Position numbers and translations under genes: made by a program. DNA of 19,608 nt, from contig JBHEQW010000018.1 of the NCBI GenBank assembly GCA_046530935.1, positions 1 through 19,608 of the forward strand. The letters are read 5' to 3'. Origin of the DNA: Arsenophonus sp046530935 (GTDB taxonomy: Bacteria; Pseudomonadota; Gammaproteobacteria; Enterobacterales; Enterobacteriaceae). The notes beneath the pieces were generated by a model. It was not told where the DNA came from and did not search any database. It was given only the letters and a program-made list of their open reading frames with translations. Positions 1 through 8,415 of this stretch are shown piece by piece; position 1 is the stretch's first letter, and each line of letters begins with the position of its first letter.

Positions 1-905
1 GTTCTTCAAAAAAAAGCAGTCCAAAATCTAGCTAGGCACTGTTATCCAGATCCGGCTGCTATACTTCTCATATATGATCTGATAAAACTTAATAGTTTAT
101 TTCTTATGGTTAGGCAGCAATCCATACGCCAGAAAGCACTAGCAGGGTTATCTAAAGGCACAGTACACGGGGGACGTTACTAGAAAAAGTGCGCTTCGCT
201 AAAAAGACGAAAATGGCCACCTTGTATAGCGAAAAATACCTCGCTTTCTACCTTAAACGCCAAGCTCGGTACCCAAGTGCATTAAAACTGCATGATTACA
301 TGATTGTGGATTGTTGTTGGGTTGGTGTGGAAAGTGTTTGTATATCATGACTACAAGTCCAGCACTAATCAGTACTGGCAGCAGATCCTGACACACCAAG
401 AAATGATCAGGAGCTATAATTAGCCATATTTCGGAGAGTCATATTAAGATAATGATTTACTACGATTCCTTCTCGAATAGTGAATAAGGCACACTATTAC
501 TAAAGGTGGTATAAGGCGCTGGAGATGATGGTTAGCAAAAAATAAGAAAAAACATAGTTCACCATTTATAATGAAATGGATCCTCGCTGCTCACATATCC
601 CAGTAGGAATGCATTCTATGTAGTGATAGGGTACTTTTTATCGAAACTCACTATTAACCAAACAGGCAATTGAATTTTTTTAAAGAAAAATGCATAAAAT
701 GGAAAAATAAAGCTTATAATCTAACCAAAAGTCTGAATATCTATAAAATTATAGCATTAAGATTAAAGAATACACACTACAATGCAATTGGAACTTACAA
801 TAGACTCAACAATAAACAGATTCTATATCATTTTAGCAAAAATGAATAGTTTTTTGTCTTTATTTAAATAGACATTTAATTTCCCAACCAGCAAGATCAA
901 GATAT
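1..905. repeat. Degenerate copy 1 of an unidentified repeat (direct copy at 15434-16316)
   Basis: No intact reading frame is present. The stretch aligns by eye, in the same orientation, with 15434-16316. Shared blocks include the start of the window (gttcttcaaaaaa...) with 15436 onward, the block near 147-222 with 15574-15634, the block near 510-535 (ggtataaggcgctggagatg) with 15907-15928, and the block near 750-880 (attaaagaatacacac...) with 16170-16300. Conserved scraps of protein are visible on the minus strand, such as PAPYTTFSNS here against PAPLYTFGNK in the other copy, interrupted by many stops and frameshifts. It is probably an old mobile element or a duplicated gene. I could not assign it to a family. 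The left end is cut off by the window edge. Confidence 0.6.
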
Positions 906-1305
906 TCAATCTAACATCATAGATAACTAAAGCATTTATCATTCAAATGTATTTTCACCAGAGATCTTTTCCAGTAAAATTATTAATTTGGTTCATACAA
1001 TCGAAGATTGTGCAACTATATCACTGTACCATCATAATAAACGTACACAGCGGTTAACATGTCCACTGTAACAGTATGAGCAGGATAAAGTAAAATAAGT
1101 TTCTTCAATATATGAATAGAATCATCTAACCAGATTGTTGCCGAGCTAATTAATAAGATACAGCTTTGCTTTATCTTGCTAGTGAGTGAGGAAAGTGTCT
1201 CTTTGATCTCTATAACGACTGTTTATTTTTTCACGACAAGCTCTATAAAAAAATTCCTTCATATCATATAAGGAATTTTTACTAATAATCTTTGCAAAGA
1301 TAGCC
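906..1305. other. Gene-free spacer with hairpin
   Basis: About 400 bases with no credible gene, between repeat copy 1 and IS256-like copy A. It holds the AT-rich hairpin at 1249-1280 and a 14-base perfect palindrome at 1288-1301 (atctttgcaaagat). I see no protein motif on either strand. Confidence 0.5.
1249..1280. terminator. Possible bidirectional terminator hairpin
   Basis: An 11-base-pair perfect stem (aaaaattcctt paired with aaggaattttt) encloses a 10-base loop. The A and T runs at the stem base give a U-tract on either strand, so it could act in both directions. It is just outside IS256-like copy A and has no intact gene next to it. The stem has little G+C, so termination is uncertain. 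Confidence 0.4.
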
Positions 1306-2710
1306 ATCTTTTTACCTGTCTTCATGAAATGCATTTCATGATTAACATGGTATGTTATTTCACTATGAAACTTCGTGAATCTATTCCGGCATCCTTAAAT
1401 TTGGAGTTGTTTTCCAAAAAAATCAGCAGATAAAATACACTTATACTGTTTCAGCTTTTCTTAGTAATTGTAGTAACTTAAATTTTATTAAAAAGCTTAT
1501 TTTTTTCGAACTACAGTTCTTACGTATTGGCTTTTTCCTAGCTTCACTGCAGCAAAAGCTAATTTAATCGTATTCGTTATTCTTAGTAATGTCAACTGCT
1601 CATAACTTGAAGTCCTGGAATACTACTAGTTTTTCTCAATCTTTCTCCGGCTTCTTCATCGCTATAAGATACTTTAGTAAAAATCTTGCCAATAAAATAT
1701 CAATGTTTTTATTAGAGGAATTACATCTCTCTAGTACTCAGACATCACGCCAGAACTCAACCTTAAAACTTTTAGTTGCCATTATTCTTTTTTGGAATGT
1801 GAAGCCAGCATATTAGCTGTTTTGTGTACATAACAGCGTTACTATTTACTGTTCCTGACAGGAAATATCTTTCTGCTTGTACTTCAAAAAAAAATCAAGA
1901 GCACTATCTAAAATAGCAAGCTTAAGAGATACGGTTAAGCCAAGCTGGCCTTTTTCTAGCGAACAGCAGGCCATTGAGAAGTTAGGCTAAGAGTTTACAC
2001 TTCTGACTCTCAATAACCATCTTCGATCTGAACTAGCCTCCTTATGTTCATGCTAAGTGAGCTCGTTACTTACCACAAGTAACTATGATCATCTTGCCCG
2101 ATATGAAATTATATATACCATCGGCCAAGAAATAAATTTAATATATATCGCTTAAATCACTCAGGCACCATTGCAGTTTCAATCTGCTGATTTGTGCCTA
2201 TTCTACCAGAAAGAGCATGTGATTTTTACTAAGAATAGGTGGCCACAATGTGTTATATTACATCTAACGTTTTTACACGCTTTAGATAAGCCGGTAGCAA
2301 TGAGCTTTGGAAGCATATTCCATTGCTGCTGCGATCCCTGATCTTATGCACTTTAATCTCAATATCAGCTATACCAGTCTGTATAGTTCACGCAGTAGCA
2401 AATAAACGTTATACGACATAGCAATGACAGTCCGTTAAAAACGTATCATTCAGCATGAATTATCACATAATTGCTTCAAGCTCAGACTTAACTTCGTGTG
2501 TGGTTTATCAGCTCAGCTGCTGGTTGCATATTACGAATGAGTTTCATGCATGGGAATCACAGATAATATAATATCTGGTTTCGCAGATACCTGCTGTAAT
2601 GTAAACTTTTTTATGGCAGATCATCTTTCTCTTATTAAAATCATGAATGAAATGCATTAGCATGATACCCACATCTCCAAAATCCCATACACTAAAAATT
2701 AGCATAACTT
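1306..2710 (-). mobile_element. Decayed IS256-family insertion sequence, copy A
   Basis: A remnant of an IS256-family element whose transposase gene is broken by stops and frameshifts. On the minus strand, about 2393-2268 still reads TIQTGIADIEIKV, then IRDRSSNGICF, then SSLLPAYLKRVKT. These are hallmark N-terminal blocks of this family (QTGIGDIxIKVPKxRDRSG, LLPPYLKR). The start region (rc of about 2640-2600) matches copies B, C and D. The left end of the element is the motif catacactaaaaattagcat at about 2686-2705. The right end, near 1306-1330, is poorly defined. It is inverted relative to copies B and D. No active transposase can be made. The long reading frame on the opposite strand at 1589-1816 lies inside this remnant and is taken as spurious. 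Confidence 0.85.
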
Positions 2711-3200
2711 TATCCATACAAAGGGAAATAAGCTTCCCTCAAAAAAAAGATCATCTAAAGCGATATGATAGGTGATAATTCTATGCAAAAATTACTGTAT
2801 AGCAAAAAGTAATTTTTGAGCTTTTTCTCATATAAGTCATCTCTTTACTTCCATTCTGTTCGCTATTCAGATCGAAGGTTAATGCAATAATTTCAGAAGA
2901 AATAGCGCCTGAGTCCTTGTTGTAACACACAGCCGATAATGATTATATAAAATGCTATCTATTATGGATGTACTGTGATTACAGTATCTGTAATAATTAA
3001 TTGCTTTACAACGAAATTAATCAGACCTCAAACTAAATAGAATTCAGTAGGCTATGATGATTAATATCATAAATTTCAATAGTCATGCCAAGTAATAATT
3101 CGTTAGCATCCACTTCAGTTCACGCCAATAACTTACTAAGATAAGGCAATACCAAACATGACCAGCATATCTAATATAGATATTGCTATTAACCTTTAAC
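2711..3200. other. Gene-free spacer with hairpin
   Basis: About 490 bases between IS copy A and the small reading frames before cyoE. I see no gene. It contains a hairpin at 2718-2738 (agggaa/ttccct arms) followed by an A run, and the terminator-like hairpin at 2786-2818. It is presumably an eroded intergenic region or gene. Confidence 0.5.
2786..2827 (+). terminator. Terminator-like hairpin
   Basis: An 11-base-pair perfect stem (caaaaattact at 2786-2796 with agtaatttttg at 2808-2818) and an 11-base loop, followed on the plus strand by agcttttt. The A run on the left arm would also give a U-tract on the minus strand. No intact gene ends here. On the minus strand it is about 620 bases past the cyoE stop, so it could catch read-through from cyo. 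Confidence 0.4.
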
Positions 3201-3224
3201 CTTCAAATTATTTTTAATTCTGTT

Positions 3225-3232
3225 GGTATAAT
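3225..3232 (+). promoter_or_regulatory. Extended -10 promoter for the small reading frames
   Basis: The sequence ttggtataat contains a perfect -10 hexamer TATAAT preceded by TGG, which is the extended -10 pattern (TGnTATAAT). A weak -35 (ttcaaa) lies about 19 bases upstream. The predicted transcript would start near 3240 and run on the plus strand through the AGGAGG site at 3269-3274. The position of the start site is inferred. Confidence 0.45.
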
Positions 3233-3279
3233 TTTGCTATTATTCCTGGTTTATATCAGAAGATTTATAGGAGGATTTT

Positions 3280-3342
3280 GTGAAATGGTTTCATCAATTC
3301 GTTAATATATTTGTTGAGCAAATATTATTTGGCAAGAAATGA
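3280..3342 (+). CDS. Possible 20-residue microprotein (GTG start)
   Basis: A short reading frame starting with GTG, 5 bases after a perfect AGGAGG at 3269-3274, the strongest Shine-Dalgarno site I found in the window. It begins (M)KWFHQFVNIF and ends LFGKK before TGA. It has alternating hydrophobic and polar residues and a basic tail, so it could form an amphipathic membrane-binding helix. It lies downstream of an extended -10 promoter and 4 bases before a second small frame. I do not recognise a family. It could be a microprotein, a leader peptide, a toxin-like peptide, or the intact 5' end of an otherwise lost gene. Confidence 0.35.
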   Translation: MKWFHQFVNIFVEQILFGKK

Positions 3343-3346
3343 ATAA

Positions 3347-3430
3347 ATGAATATAGAATTCGTTCGCATTTTAGCTGTTTTAACCGTGAAGCTAGCTAGT
3401 ATCAATTGGCTGGTACTATATTTAAGATAA
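3347..3430 (+). CDS. Possible 27-residue membrane microprotein
   Basis: This ATG frame begins 4 bases after the stop of the preceding 20-residue frame and ends 4 bases before the convergent cyoE stop. It starts MNIEFVRILAVL and ends NWLVLYLR. The central hydrophobic run (about residues 8-26, one Lys inside) is long enough for one membrane span. Its own ribosome binding site is weak, so translation would depend on coupling to the upstream frame. An in-frame TAA sits directly before the ATG, so it is not an extension of a longer frame. No family is recognised, and a chance frame is possible. Confidence 0.28.
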   Translation: MNIEFVRILAVLTVKLASINWLVLYLR

Positions 3431-3434
3431 ATTA

Positions 3435-4322
3435 TTATTTGAAATAAACAAAAGTCTGTTCAGTGGTAATAGTTGAATCAATTGACATCATAATGCTGAG
3501 AGAAGTAATTACAACGATAGAAAATATAAACAGTTTCTTTGCCCAAAGACGATCATCATTCTGATTTTTAAAACCAGAAATTGCCATACAAAGCCACCAT
3601 AAACTCACCACTGTGGCTACAATAAGATATTTATAGCCGGCATAACCACTAATTGTGAGCATAATAGTTGCTACCATAAAAGCAAGTATATACAGAAAGA
3701 TATGGATTTTGGTGACCAAAATTCCTTTAATTACTGGTAATACTGGAATATTAGCAGTTTGATACTCCTTGAAGTAAAAGATAGCAATTGCATAAGAGTG
3801 TGGTATTTGCCATAAGCTAAATATCAATAGCAGAATCAATGCTCCCATATCAAATTGATCAGAAATAGCGCAATAACCAATAACTGGCGGCGCAGCGCCT
3901 GATAAGCTGCCTATCAAGGCAGCATAAACCGATTTACGTTTCATATAGAGGCTATAAATATTGACATAAATGATAAAACCGATAATAGCAAGTAGTGTCG
4001 CTAAGGCACTGGTTGCAATATAGAGTATAGCTATGCCAGCTATGCCCAACATGATGGCATAGCTTAGGCAAAATTTTGGCGCAATAAGACCTTTAACCAA
4101 AGGTCTATTTTTGGTCCTTTCCATCATTTGGTCGATATCGCGGTCAATATAGTTATTAAACACACAACCTGAAGCAATAACTAGAGATACGCCGAGTAAT
4201 GTGGCAATGAATAGCTGGTAATCTATTATACCTTTAGATGCAAGCAAAAATCCGCCAATAACAGAAATTAAATTACCTAAAATAATTCCTGGTTTTGTCA
4301 CTAGTAGATATTGCTTCATCAT
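3435..4322 (-). CDS. cyoE: Protoheme IX farnesyltransferase (heme O synthase)
   Basis: CyoE adds a farnesyl group to protoheme IX to make heme O, the cofactor at the oxygen-reducing site of cytochrome bo3. It is a UbiA-superfamily polytopic inner-membrane protein. The 295-residue length matches the usual size (E. coli 296). The first Asp-rich prenyltransferase motif is intact (NNYIDRDID at about 56-64, then MERTKNRPL), and the second conserved segment is seen as KEYQTANIPVLPV near 190-200. The N-terminus MMKQYLLVTKPGI is typical of the family. The start at 4322 (double ATG) follows cyoD by 14 bases with aaagag upstream. It is the last gene of the operon. No strong terminator follows it directly. 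Confidence 0.97.
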   Translation of the reverse strand: MMKQYLLVTKPGIILGNLISVIGGFLLASKGIIDYQLFIATLLGVSLVIASGCVFNNYIDRDIDQMMERTKNRPLVKGLIAPKFCLSYAIMLGIAGIAILYIATSALATLLAIIGFIIYVNIYSLYMKRKSVYAALIGSLSGAAPPVIGYCAISDQFDMGALILLLIFSLWQIPHSYAIAIFYFKEYQTANIPVLPVIKGILVTKIHIFLYILAFMVATIMLTISGYAGYKYLIVATVVSLWWLCMAISGFKNQNDDRLWAKKLFIFSIVVITSLSIMMSIDSTITTEQTFVYFK

Positions 4323-4336
4323 AAATCCACAACTCT

Positions 4337-4669
4337 TTAATCGAGCATCATATTAATGTTCAGGTTATACATTATCCACAGCGAACCAATAACAACGATG
4401 CCAATGATAAGCATCGTGAACAGCAAGGCAAGCAGATTCAAAATGTTATCTGAAGAGGTGTTCATATGTAAGAAACAGACAAAATGTACTAGGATCTGGG
4501 CAATTGCCGCACCAATAACGATCAATAGGATTGTGTCATGAGATGTAGTTCTATTCATTACCATCAAAAATGGTACAACTGTTAAAATAATGGAGAGTAT
4601 AAAGCCGATTAAATAGGCTTTCATGCTACCGTGGTTAGCACCAGAGTATGATATATTTGTGTAACTCAT
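4337..4669 (-). CDS. cyoD: Cytochrome bo3 ubiquinol oxidase subunit IV
   Basis: CyoD is the small subunit IV of the bo3 quinol oxidase. It has no cofactors and helps CuB and heme assembly of subunit I. I choose the internal ATG at 4669, giving 110 residues starting MSYTNISYSGANHGSMKAYL, because it matches the family length (E. coli 109) and N-terminus. The open frame upstream to 4750 is cyoC sequence read in another frame. Its ATG overlaps the cyoC TGA by 4 bases (ATGA), indicating translational coupling. Three membrane spans are visible, with the conserved HFVCFLHMNT segment near residues 63-72 and the SLWIMYNLNINMM C-terminus. Confidence 0.96.
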   Translation of the reverse strand: MSYTNISYSGANHGSMKAYLIGFILSIILTVVPFLMVMNRTTSHDTILLIVIGAAIAQILVHFVCFLHMNTSSDNILNLLALLFTMLIIGIVVIGSLWIMYNLNINMMLD

Positions 4670-5283
4670 GCAAGCACCCCAAACAAATAAACAACGGTGA
4701 ATACACAGATCCAAACAACATCTAAGAAGTGCCAAAAAATACTTAAACAACTTAAACGGGTTTGATTGAGAGCAGTAAGCCCATGACGTGAGATATGGAT
4801 TATCATAATAATAATCCAGGCTAAACCAAAGATTACATGGATACCGTGTGTACTAACTAACGTGAAAAAAGCAGATAGGAAAGCGCTGCGATCAAACCCA
4901 TAACCCTTAGAAATTAGTTCATTAAATTCGTAAATTTCCATGAAAATAAATCCAAATCCAAGTAAAAAAGTAATTAATAGCCATAACTTAACTAGATTTA
5001 GTTTATGCTTATATATAGCAAGCATAGCAAATCCATAAGTAATGCTACTAAACAATAATAAGAAGGTTTCTAGCAAGATAAATTTAAGGTTAAAAATATC
5101 CTTTCCACTTGGACCGCCGGCAGTTCCATGAACTAGAACAACATAGCTAGCAAATAAGCATGCAAATAAAATCAAATCGCTCATTAAATAGATCCAAAAA
5201 CCAAATATTTTTGTTGCGCCTATGTCATATTGCCAATGATTTTCATTGGCAATATATTTATTAACTATTGAATTAGTTGACAT
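4666..5283 (-). CDS. cyoC: Cytochrome bo3 ubiquinol oxidase subunit III
   Basis: Subunit III of the bo3 oxidase belongs to the COX3 heme-copper oxidase subunit family; it binds lipid and stabilises subunit I. The start is placed at 5283, giving 205 residues (E. coli 204). The frame stays open to 5391, but that extra 36-residue N-terminus is antiphase cyoB sequence. The ATG overlaps the last 11 bases of cyoB. Five hydrophobic spans are visible. Family signatures include FGFWIYLMSDLILFA early in the protein, STHGIHVIFGLAW in the second half, and FWHFLDVVWICVF near the C-terminus. Its TGA overlaps the cyoD start. Confidence 0.97.
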   Translation of the reverse strand: MSTNSIVNKYIANENHWQYDIGATKIFGFWIYLMSDLILFACLFASYVVLVHGTAGGPSGKDIFNLKFILLETFLLLFSSITYGFAMLAIYKHKLNLVKLWLLITFLLGFGFIFMEIYEFNELISKGYGFDRSAFLSAFFTLVSTHGIHVIFGLAWIIIMIIHISRHGLTALNQTRLSCLSIFWHFLDVVWICVFTVVYLFGVLA

Positions 5284-7273
5284 GATGGGTATACCCGCTT
5301 TTTTTAAGTTCATCATAATAATGATTTTCAATATATTTAATTTCTTCTGCAGGGACGTAATAATTAACATTGTTATCAAAACTTTTAGCAATCCAGGTAA
5401 CTATAATACCAACAAAGCCAATAATCGCTAGCCACCAAATATACCAGACCATAGCAAACCCGAAGATCAAACAAAATATTGAGATAATTATCCCGGCAGA
5501 AGTGTTCTGTGGCATATGAATTGGTTCATATTTAATTGGTTGTTGATATACGATTCCTTTTTCTTTTACTTTTATATCCCACCAAGCATCACGTGTATTA
5601 ATTTGTGGCTCTTTAGCGAAGTTATAAAAAGGTGCTGGAGATGATGTTGACCATTCTAATGTACGACCACCCCATGGATCGCCGCTGAAATCGCGATTTT
5701 TATGGCGATCTCGAATACTGACAATTATTTGAATGACTTGGCATATAATTCCGATAGCGATAAGTGCGGCACCTAGTGAAGCGACCATTAGCATTGGATT
5801 GTATTGTGGATCAATGTTTTGACTTAAACGACGAGTCATGCCCATAAACCCAAGTATATAAAGCGGCATAAAGGCAATAAAGAAACCAATGATCCAAAAC
5901 CAGAAAGCACGAGCACCCCATTTTTCATTTAATGTAAAGCCAAATGCTTTCGGGAACCAATATGTCATACCAGCAAAGCAACCAAAGACCACACCACCGA
6001 TAATAACATTATGAAAATGGGCAATTAGAAATAAACTATTGTGCAGCACAAAATTTGCAGCAGGAACTGCCAGTAGTACGCCAGCCATCCCGCCAATTGA
6101 AAAAGTAACAATAAAACCAATCGTCCAGAGCATTGGTGTTTTAAATTCAATACGGCCATGGTACATGGTAAATAACCAATTGAATATTTTTACTCCAGTT
6201 GGAATAGCAATAACCATTGTAGCTATACCGAAAAAGGCATTAACATTTGCCCCACCTCCCATCGTAAAGAAGTGATGTAACCAAACCACAAAGGACATCA
6301 CGGTAATAACAATGGTTGCCCAGACCAGAGACGTATAACCAAATAAACGCTTTTTACAGAAAGTTGCTGTAACTTCTGAAAATATGCCAAAAACAGGTAA
6401 CACTAATATATAAACTTCAGGATGCCCCCAAGCCCAGATCAAATTGATATACATCATCATATTGCCGCCCATATCATTAGTGAAGAAATGGGTGCCTAAA
6501 TATCTGTCAAGTGTAAGTAATGCTATAGTAACTGTTAGAATAGGAAATGCTTCAATAATCAGTATATTAGTACAAAGAGCTGTCCAGGTAAAAACAGGCA
6601 TTTTCATCATTGACATGCCAGATGCACGCATCCGAAGAATAGTGGCAAAAAAGTTTATCCCGGTTAGGGTGGTGCCAATTCCTGAAATTTGCAAACTCCA
6701 TATCCAATAATCTACCCCGACACCAGGGTTATATGCCTTGCCTGATAATGGAGGGTAAGCCAGCCATCCTGTCTTAGCAAATTCACCGATACCTAATGAC
6801 AGGTTAATCAAGATAACACCAACTACAAATAACCAAAAACTGAGAGAATTTAGAAATGGAAAAGCCACATCGCGAGCACCAATTTGCAATGGTACGACTA
6901 AATTCATTAAGCCAACCACAAAAGGTGTTGCCATGAAAAAAATCATGATCACACCATGAGCGGTAAAAACTTGATCATAATGATGAGGTGGTAAAAACCC
7001 AGTCTCACCAGCTGAGGCTAATACTTGTTGACCTCGCATCATAATTGCATCAGCAAAACCGCGCAATAGCATTATCATGGCAACGATAATATACATAATG
7101 CCAATTTTTTTATGGTCTACACTAGTTAACCATTCACGCCACAGCCATTTCCATTTACCGAAATAGCTGATAGCTCCTAAAATAGCTATACCAGCTAACA
7201 AAATACAGATCACAGTGATGACAATAATTGGCTCGTGAATAGGTATTGCATCGAGAGTTAATTTACCAAACAT
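5273..7273 (-). CDS. cyoB: Cytochrome bo3 ubiquinol oxidase subunit I
   Basis: The catalytic subunit oxidises ubiquinol, reduces oxygen to water and pumps protons across the inner membrane. It has 666 residues (E. coli 663), with no internal gap in the core, so residue numbers match E. coli. The low-spin heme b ligands His106 and His421, the heme o3 ligand His419, and the CuB ligands His284, His333 and His334 with Tyr288 are all present. The proton-channel residues Asp135, Glu286 and Lys362 and the quinol-site residues Arg71, Asp75, His98 and Gln101 are also present. The enzyme should therefore be active despite the decayed surroundings. The ATG follows cyoA by 5 bases, with aaggaa as ribosome binding site inside the cyoA end. 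Confidence 0.98.
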   Translation of the reverse strand: MFGKLTLDAIPIHEPIIVITVICILLAGIAILGAISYFGKWKWLWREWLTSVDHKKIGIMYIIVAMIMLLRGFADAIMMRGQQVLASAGETGFLPPHHYDQVFTAHGVIMIFFMATPFVVGLMNLVVPLQIGARDVAFPFLNSLSFWLFVVGVILINLSLGIGEFAKTGWLAYPPLSGKAYNPGVGVDYWIWSLQISGIGTTLTGINFFATILRMRASGMSMMKMPVFTWTALCTNILIIEAFPILTVTIALLTLDRYLGTHFFTNDMGGNMMMYINLIWAWGHPEVYILVLPVFGIFSEVTATFCKKRLFGYTSLVWATIVITVMSFVVWLHHFFTMGGGANVNAFFGIATMVIAIPTGVKIFNWLFTMYHGRIEFKTPMLWTIGFIVTFSIGGMAGVLLAVPAANFVLHNSLFLIAHFHNVIIGGVVFGCFAGMTYWFPKAFGFTLNEKWGARAFWFWIIGFFIAFMPLYILGFMGMTRRLSQNIDPQYNPMLMVASLGAALIAIGIICQVIQIIVSIRDRHKNRDFSGDPWGGRTLEWSTSSPAPFYNFAKEPQINTRDAWWDIKVKEKGIVYQQPIKYEPIHMPQNTSAGIIISIFCLIFGFAMVWYIWWLAIIGFVGIIVTWIAKSFDNNVNYYVPAEEIKYIENHYYDELKKSGYTHHVN

Positions 7274-7278
7274 ACTAT

Positions 7279-8241
7279 TTATTCCTTAGCATCGACAAGA
7301 GCAGAGTGGTTCAAGTGGTTCATATGCATTGATTTATTGCTAGATATTTCATGTTCGATTTTGTTAGCATGATTGATGTGATGTTCATGACCAAATTTTA
7401 ATATCAGTTCTTTATAGAGATTTGGTTTTGCGCTTGAAAAATAGATAACTGGAACATTATAGCTAGGTTTAGCTAATTGGTTAAATGTAGCCATGCTATC
7501 TAGAGTTTTGGTAGATGTCTTTACTTTTTGCACCCATTTATCAAAGCTTTCTGAATCAGGCGTTGCAATTACATTAAATTTCATGTCTGAAAAGCCATAA
7601 CCTGTATAACTTGATGAGAAGCCTTTATAGGTACCAGGTTCATTAGCTATTAAGTGAAGCTTCGTTTGCATACCAGCCATCGCATAAATTTGACTGCCAA
7701 GTGCAGGGATAAAAAAAGAATTCATCACTGACTCAGCTGTCACTTTAAAGTTAATTGGCACACCGACAGGAATAGCTATTTCATTAACAGTAGCAATATT
7801 CTCTTCTGGATAGATAAATACCCATTTCCAATCGGTAGAAATGACCTGAATAGTAATCGCTTTTTTATCTCTTTCTAATGGTTTATAAGGATCCAATTTA
7901 TGCGTGCTTTTCCAAGTGATCATGGCAAGAATGATTATGATGATGATAGGAATTGTCCAGCAAACTAATTCAATTTTATTTGAGTGTGCCCAATCTGGCC
8001 TGTAGATTGCTTGCTTGTTGCTTGCTCGATATCTTCTTGCGAAGATAATAGTCATAAAAATAACTGGAATAACAACAAATAACATTAAACTAAGCGCAGT
8101 CAGTATCAGTTTTTTTTGTTCAATACCAATTAAACCCTTTGGATGCAATAATACCATATTGCAACCACTTAGAAGGAAAGCAATAGCAATTAGTAAGATG
8201 ACCCCAACCCCAATACTTCCTTTATATTTTATAAGTCTCAT
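7279..8241 (-). CDS. cyoA: Cytochrome bo3 ubiquinol oxidase subunit II
   Basis: Subunit II of the quinol oxidase is a membrane-anchored lipoprotein with a periplasmic cupredoxin-like domain that lacks the CuA copper site. It has 320 residues (E. coli 315). The N-terminal signal ends in the lipobox LLSGC, giving lipidation at Cys27. A second membrane span follows around residues 45-70 and a third near 90-112 (IELVCWTIPIIII). The periplasmic domain carries the conserved DWKWVFIYPE, SVMNSFFIPALGSQIYAMAG and FKVTAESV segments. The C-terminal tail is rich in His and Met (MHMNHLNHS), as is common in this subunit. It is the first gene of the operon, with promoter at 8294-8322 and a GGGG-rich ribosome binding site. 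Confidence 0.98.
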   Translation of the reverse strand: MRLIKYKGSIGVGVILLIAIAFLLSGCNMVLLHPKGLIGIEQKKLILTALSLMLFVVIPVIFMTIIFARRYRASNKQAIYRPDWAHSNKIELVCWTIPIIIIIILAMITWKSTHKLDPYKPLERDKKAITIQVISTDWKWVFIYPEENIATVNEIAIPVGVPINFKVTAESVMNSFFIPALGSQIYAMAGMQTKLHLIANEPGTYKGFSSSYTGYGFSDMKFNVIATPDSESFDKWVQKVKTSTKTLDSMATFNQLAKPSYNVPVIYFSSAKPNLYKELILKFGHEHHINHANKIEHEISSNKSMHMNHLNHSALVDAKE

Positions 8242-8293
8242 TTACCCGACCCCAAATCATACAGATGATTATTGTCGTTTTATTCAAAATGTC

Positions 8294-8322
8294 ATTTTAC
8301 TGTAAGGTAATATTAGTGTAAA
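8294..8322 (-). promoter_or_regulatory. Predicted sigma70 promoter of the cyo operon
   Basis: On the minus strand, TTTACA (8322-8317) and TAAAAT (8299-8294) are separated by exactly 17 bases. Each hexamer matches the consensus at five of six positions. The start site would be near 8287, giving a leader of about 45 bases before cyoA. No other comparable promoter was seen between cyoA and the IS remnant. Confidence 0.6.
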
Positions 8323-8352
8323 CAATTGTTAAAGCGCACAAATATAATTTTT

Positions 8353-8380
8353 ATCACTTTCTGATAAAGTGATCGATCAC
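8353..8380. promoter_or_regulatory. Inverted repeats upstream of the cyo promoter
   Basis: An 8-base-pair stem (atcacttt at 8353-8360 with aaagtgat at 8366-8373) overlaps a 12-base perfect palindrome, gtgatcgatcac, at 8369-8380. The spacing between the GTGA and TCAC arms is 4 bases, not the 6 expected for a CRP site. It could be an operator for cyo or the remnant of the terminator of a lost upstream gene. Confidence 0.35.
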
Positions 8381-8389
8381 GTATGAAAT

Positions 8390-8408
8390 TAAATTCATTA
8401 TCATTATA
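8390..8408 (-). promoter_or_regulatory. Possible Fur-box-like sequence
   Basis: On the minus strand the 19-mer tataatgataatgaattta matches the 19-base Fur consensus at about 14 positions, mostly in the first two hexamers. Fur is reported to influence cyo expression in E. coli. Here the site is about 70 bases upstream of the predicted -35, and AT-rich DNA makes chance matches likely. Confidence 0.2.
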
Positions 8409-8415
8409 CAACAGT

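Noticed and set aside
1589..1816. 75-codon open frame on the plus strand
   Set aside because: It is antisense to the decayed transposase of IS copy A, whose motifs are read on the minus strand. It has no ribosome binding site and no family features.
4670..4750. N-terminal extension of cyoD
   Set aside because: The extra 27 codons lie inside cyoC. The ATG at 4669 with the ATGA overlap gives the expected subunit.
5284..5391. N-terminal extension of cyoC
   Set aside because: The extra 36 codons are antiphase cyoB sequence. The ATG at 5283 gives the family length and N-terminus.
8369..8380. CRP site (gtgatcgatcac)
   Set aside because: The half-sites are separated by 4 bases instead of 6. It is kept only as an unspecified palindrome.
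2711..8415. Functional composite transposon carrying cyo
   Set aside because: Both flanking IS copies are heavily degraded and different from each other. cyo is a normal chromosomal operon, so the bracket is more simply two independent insertions.
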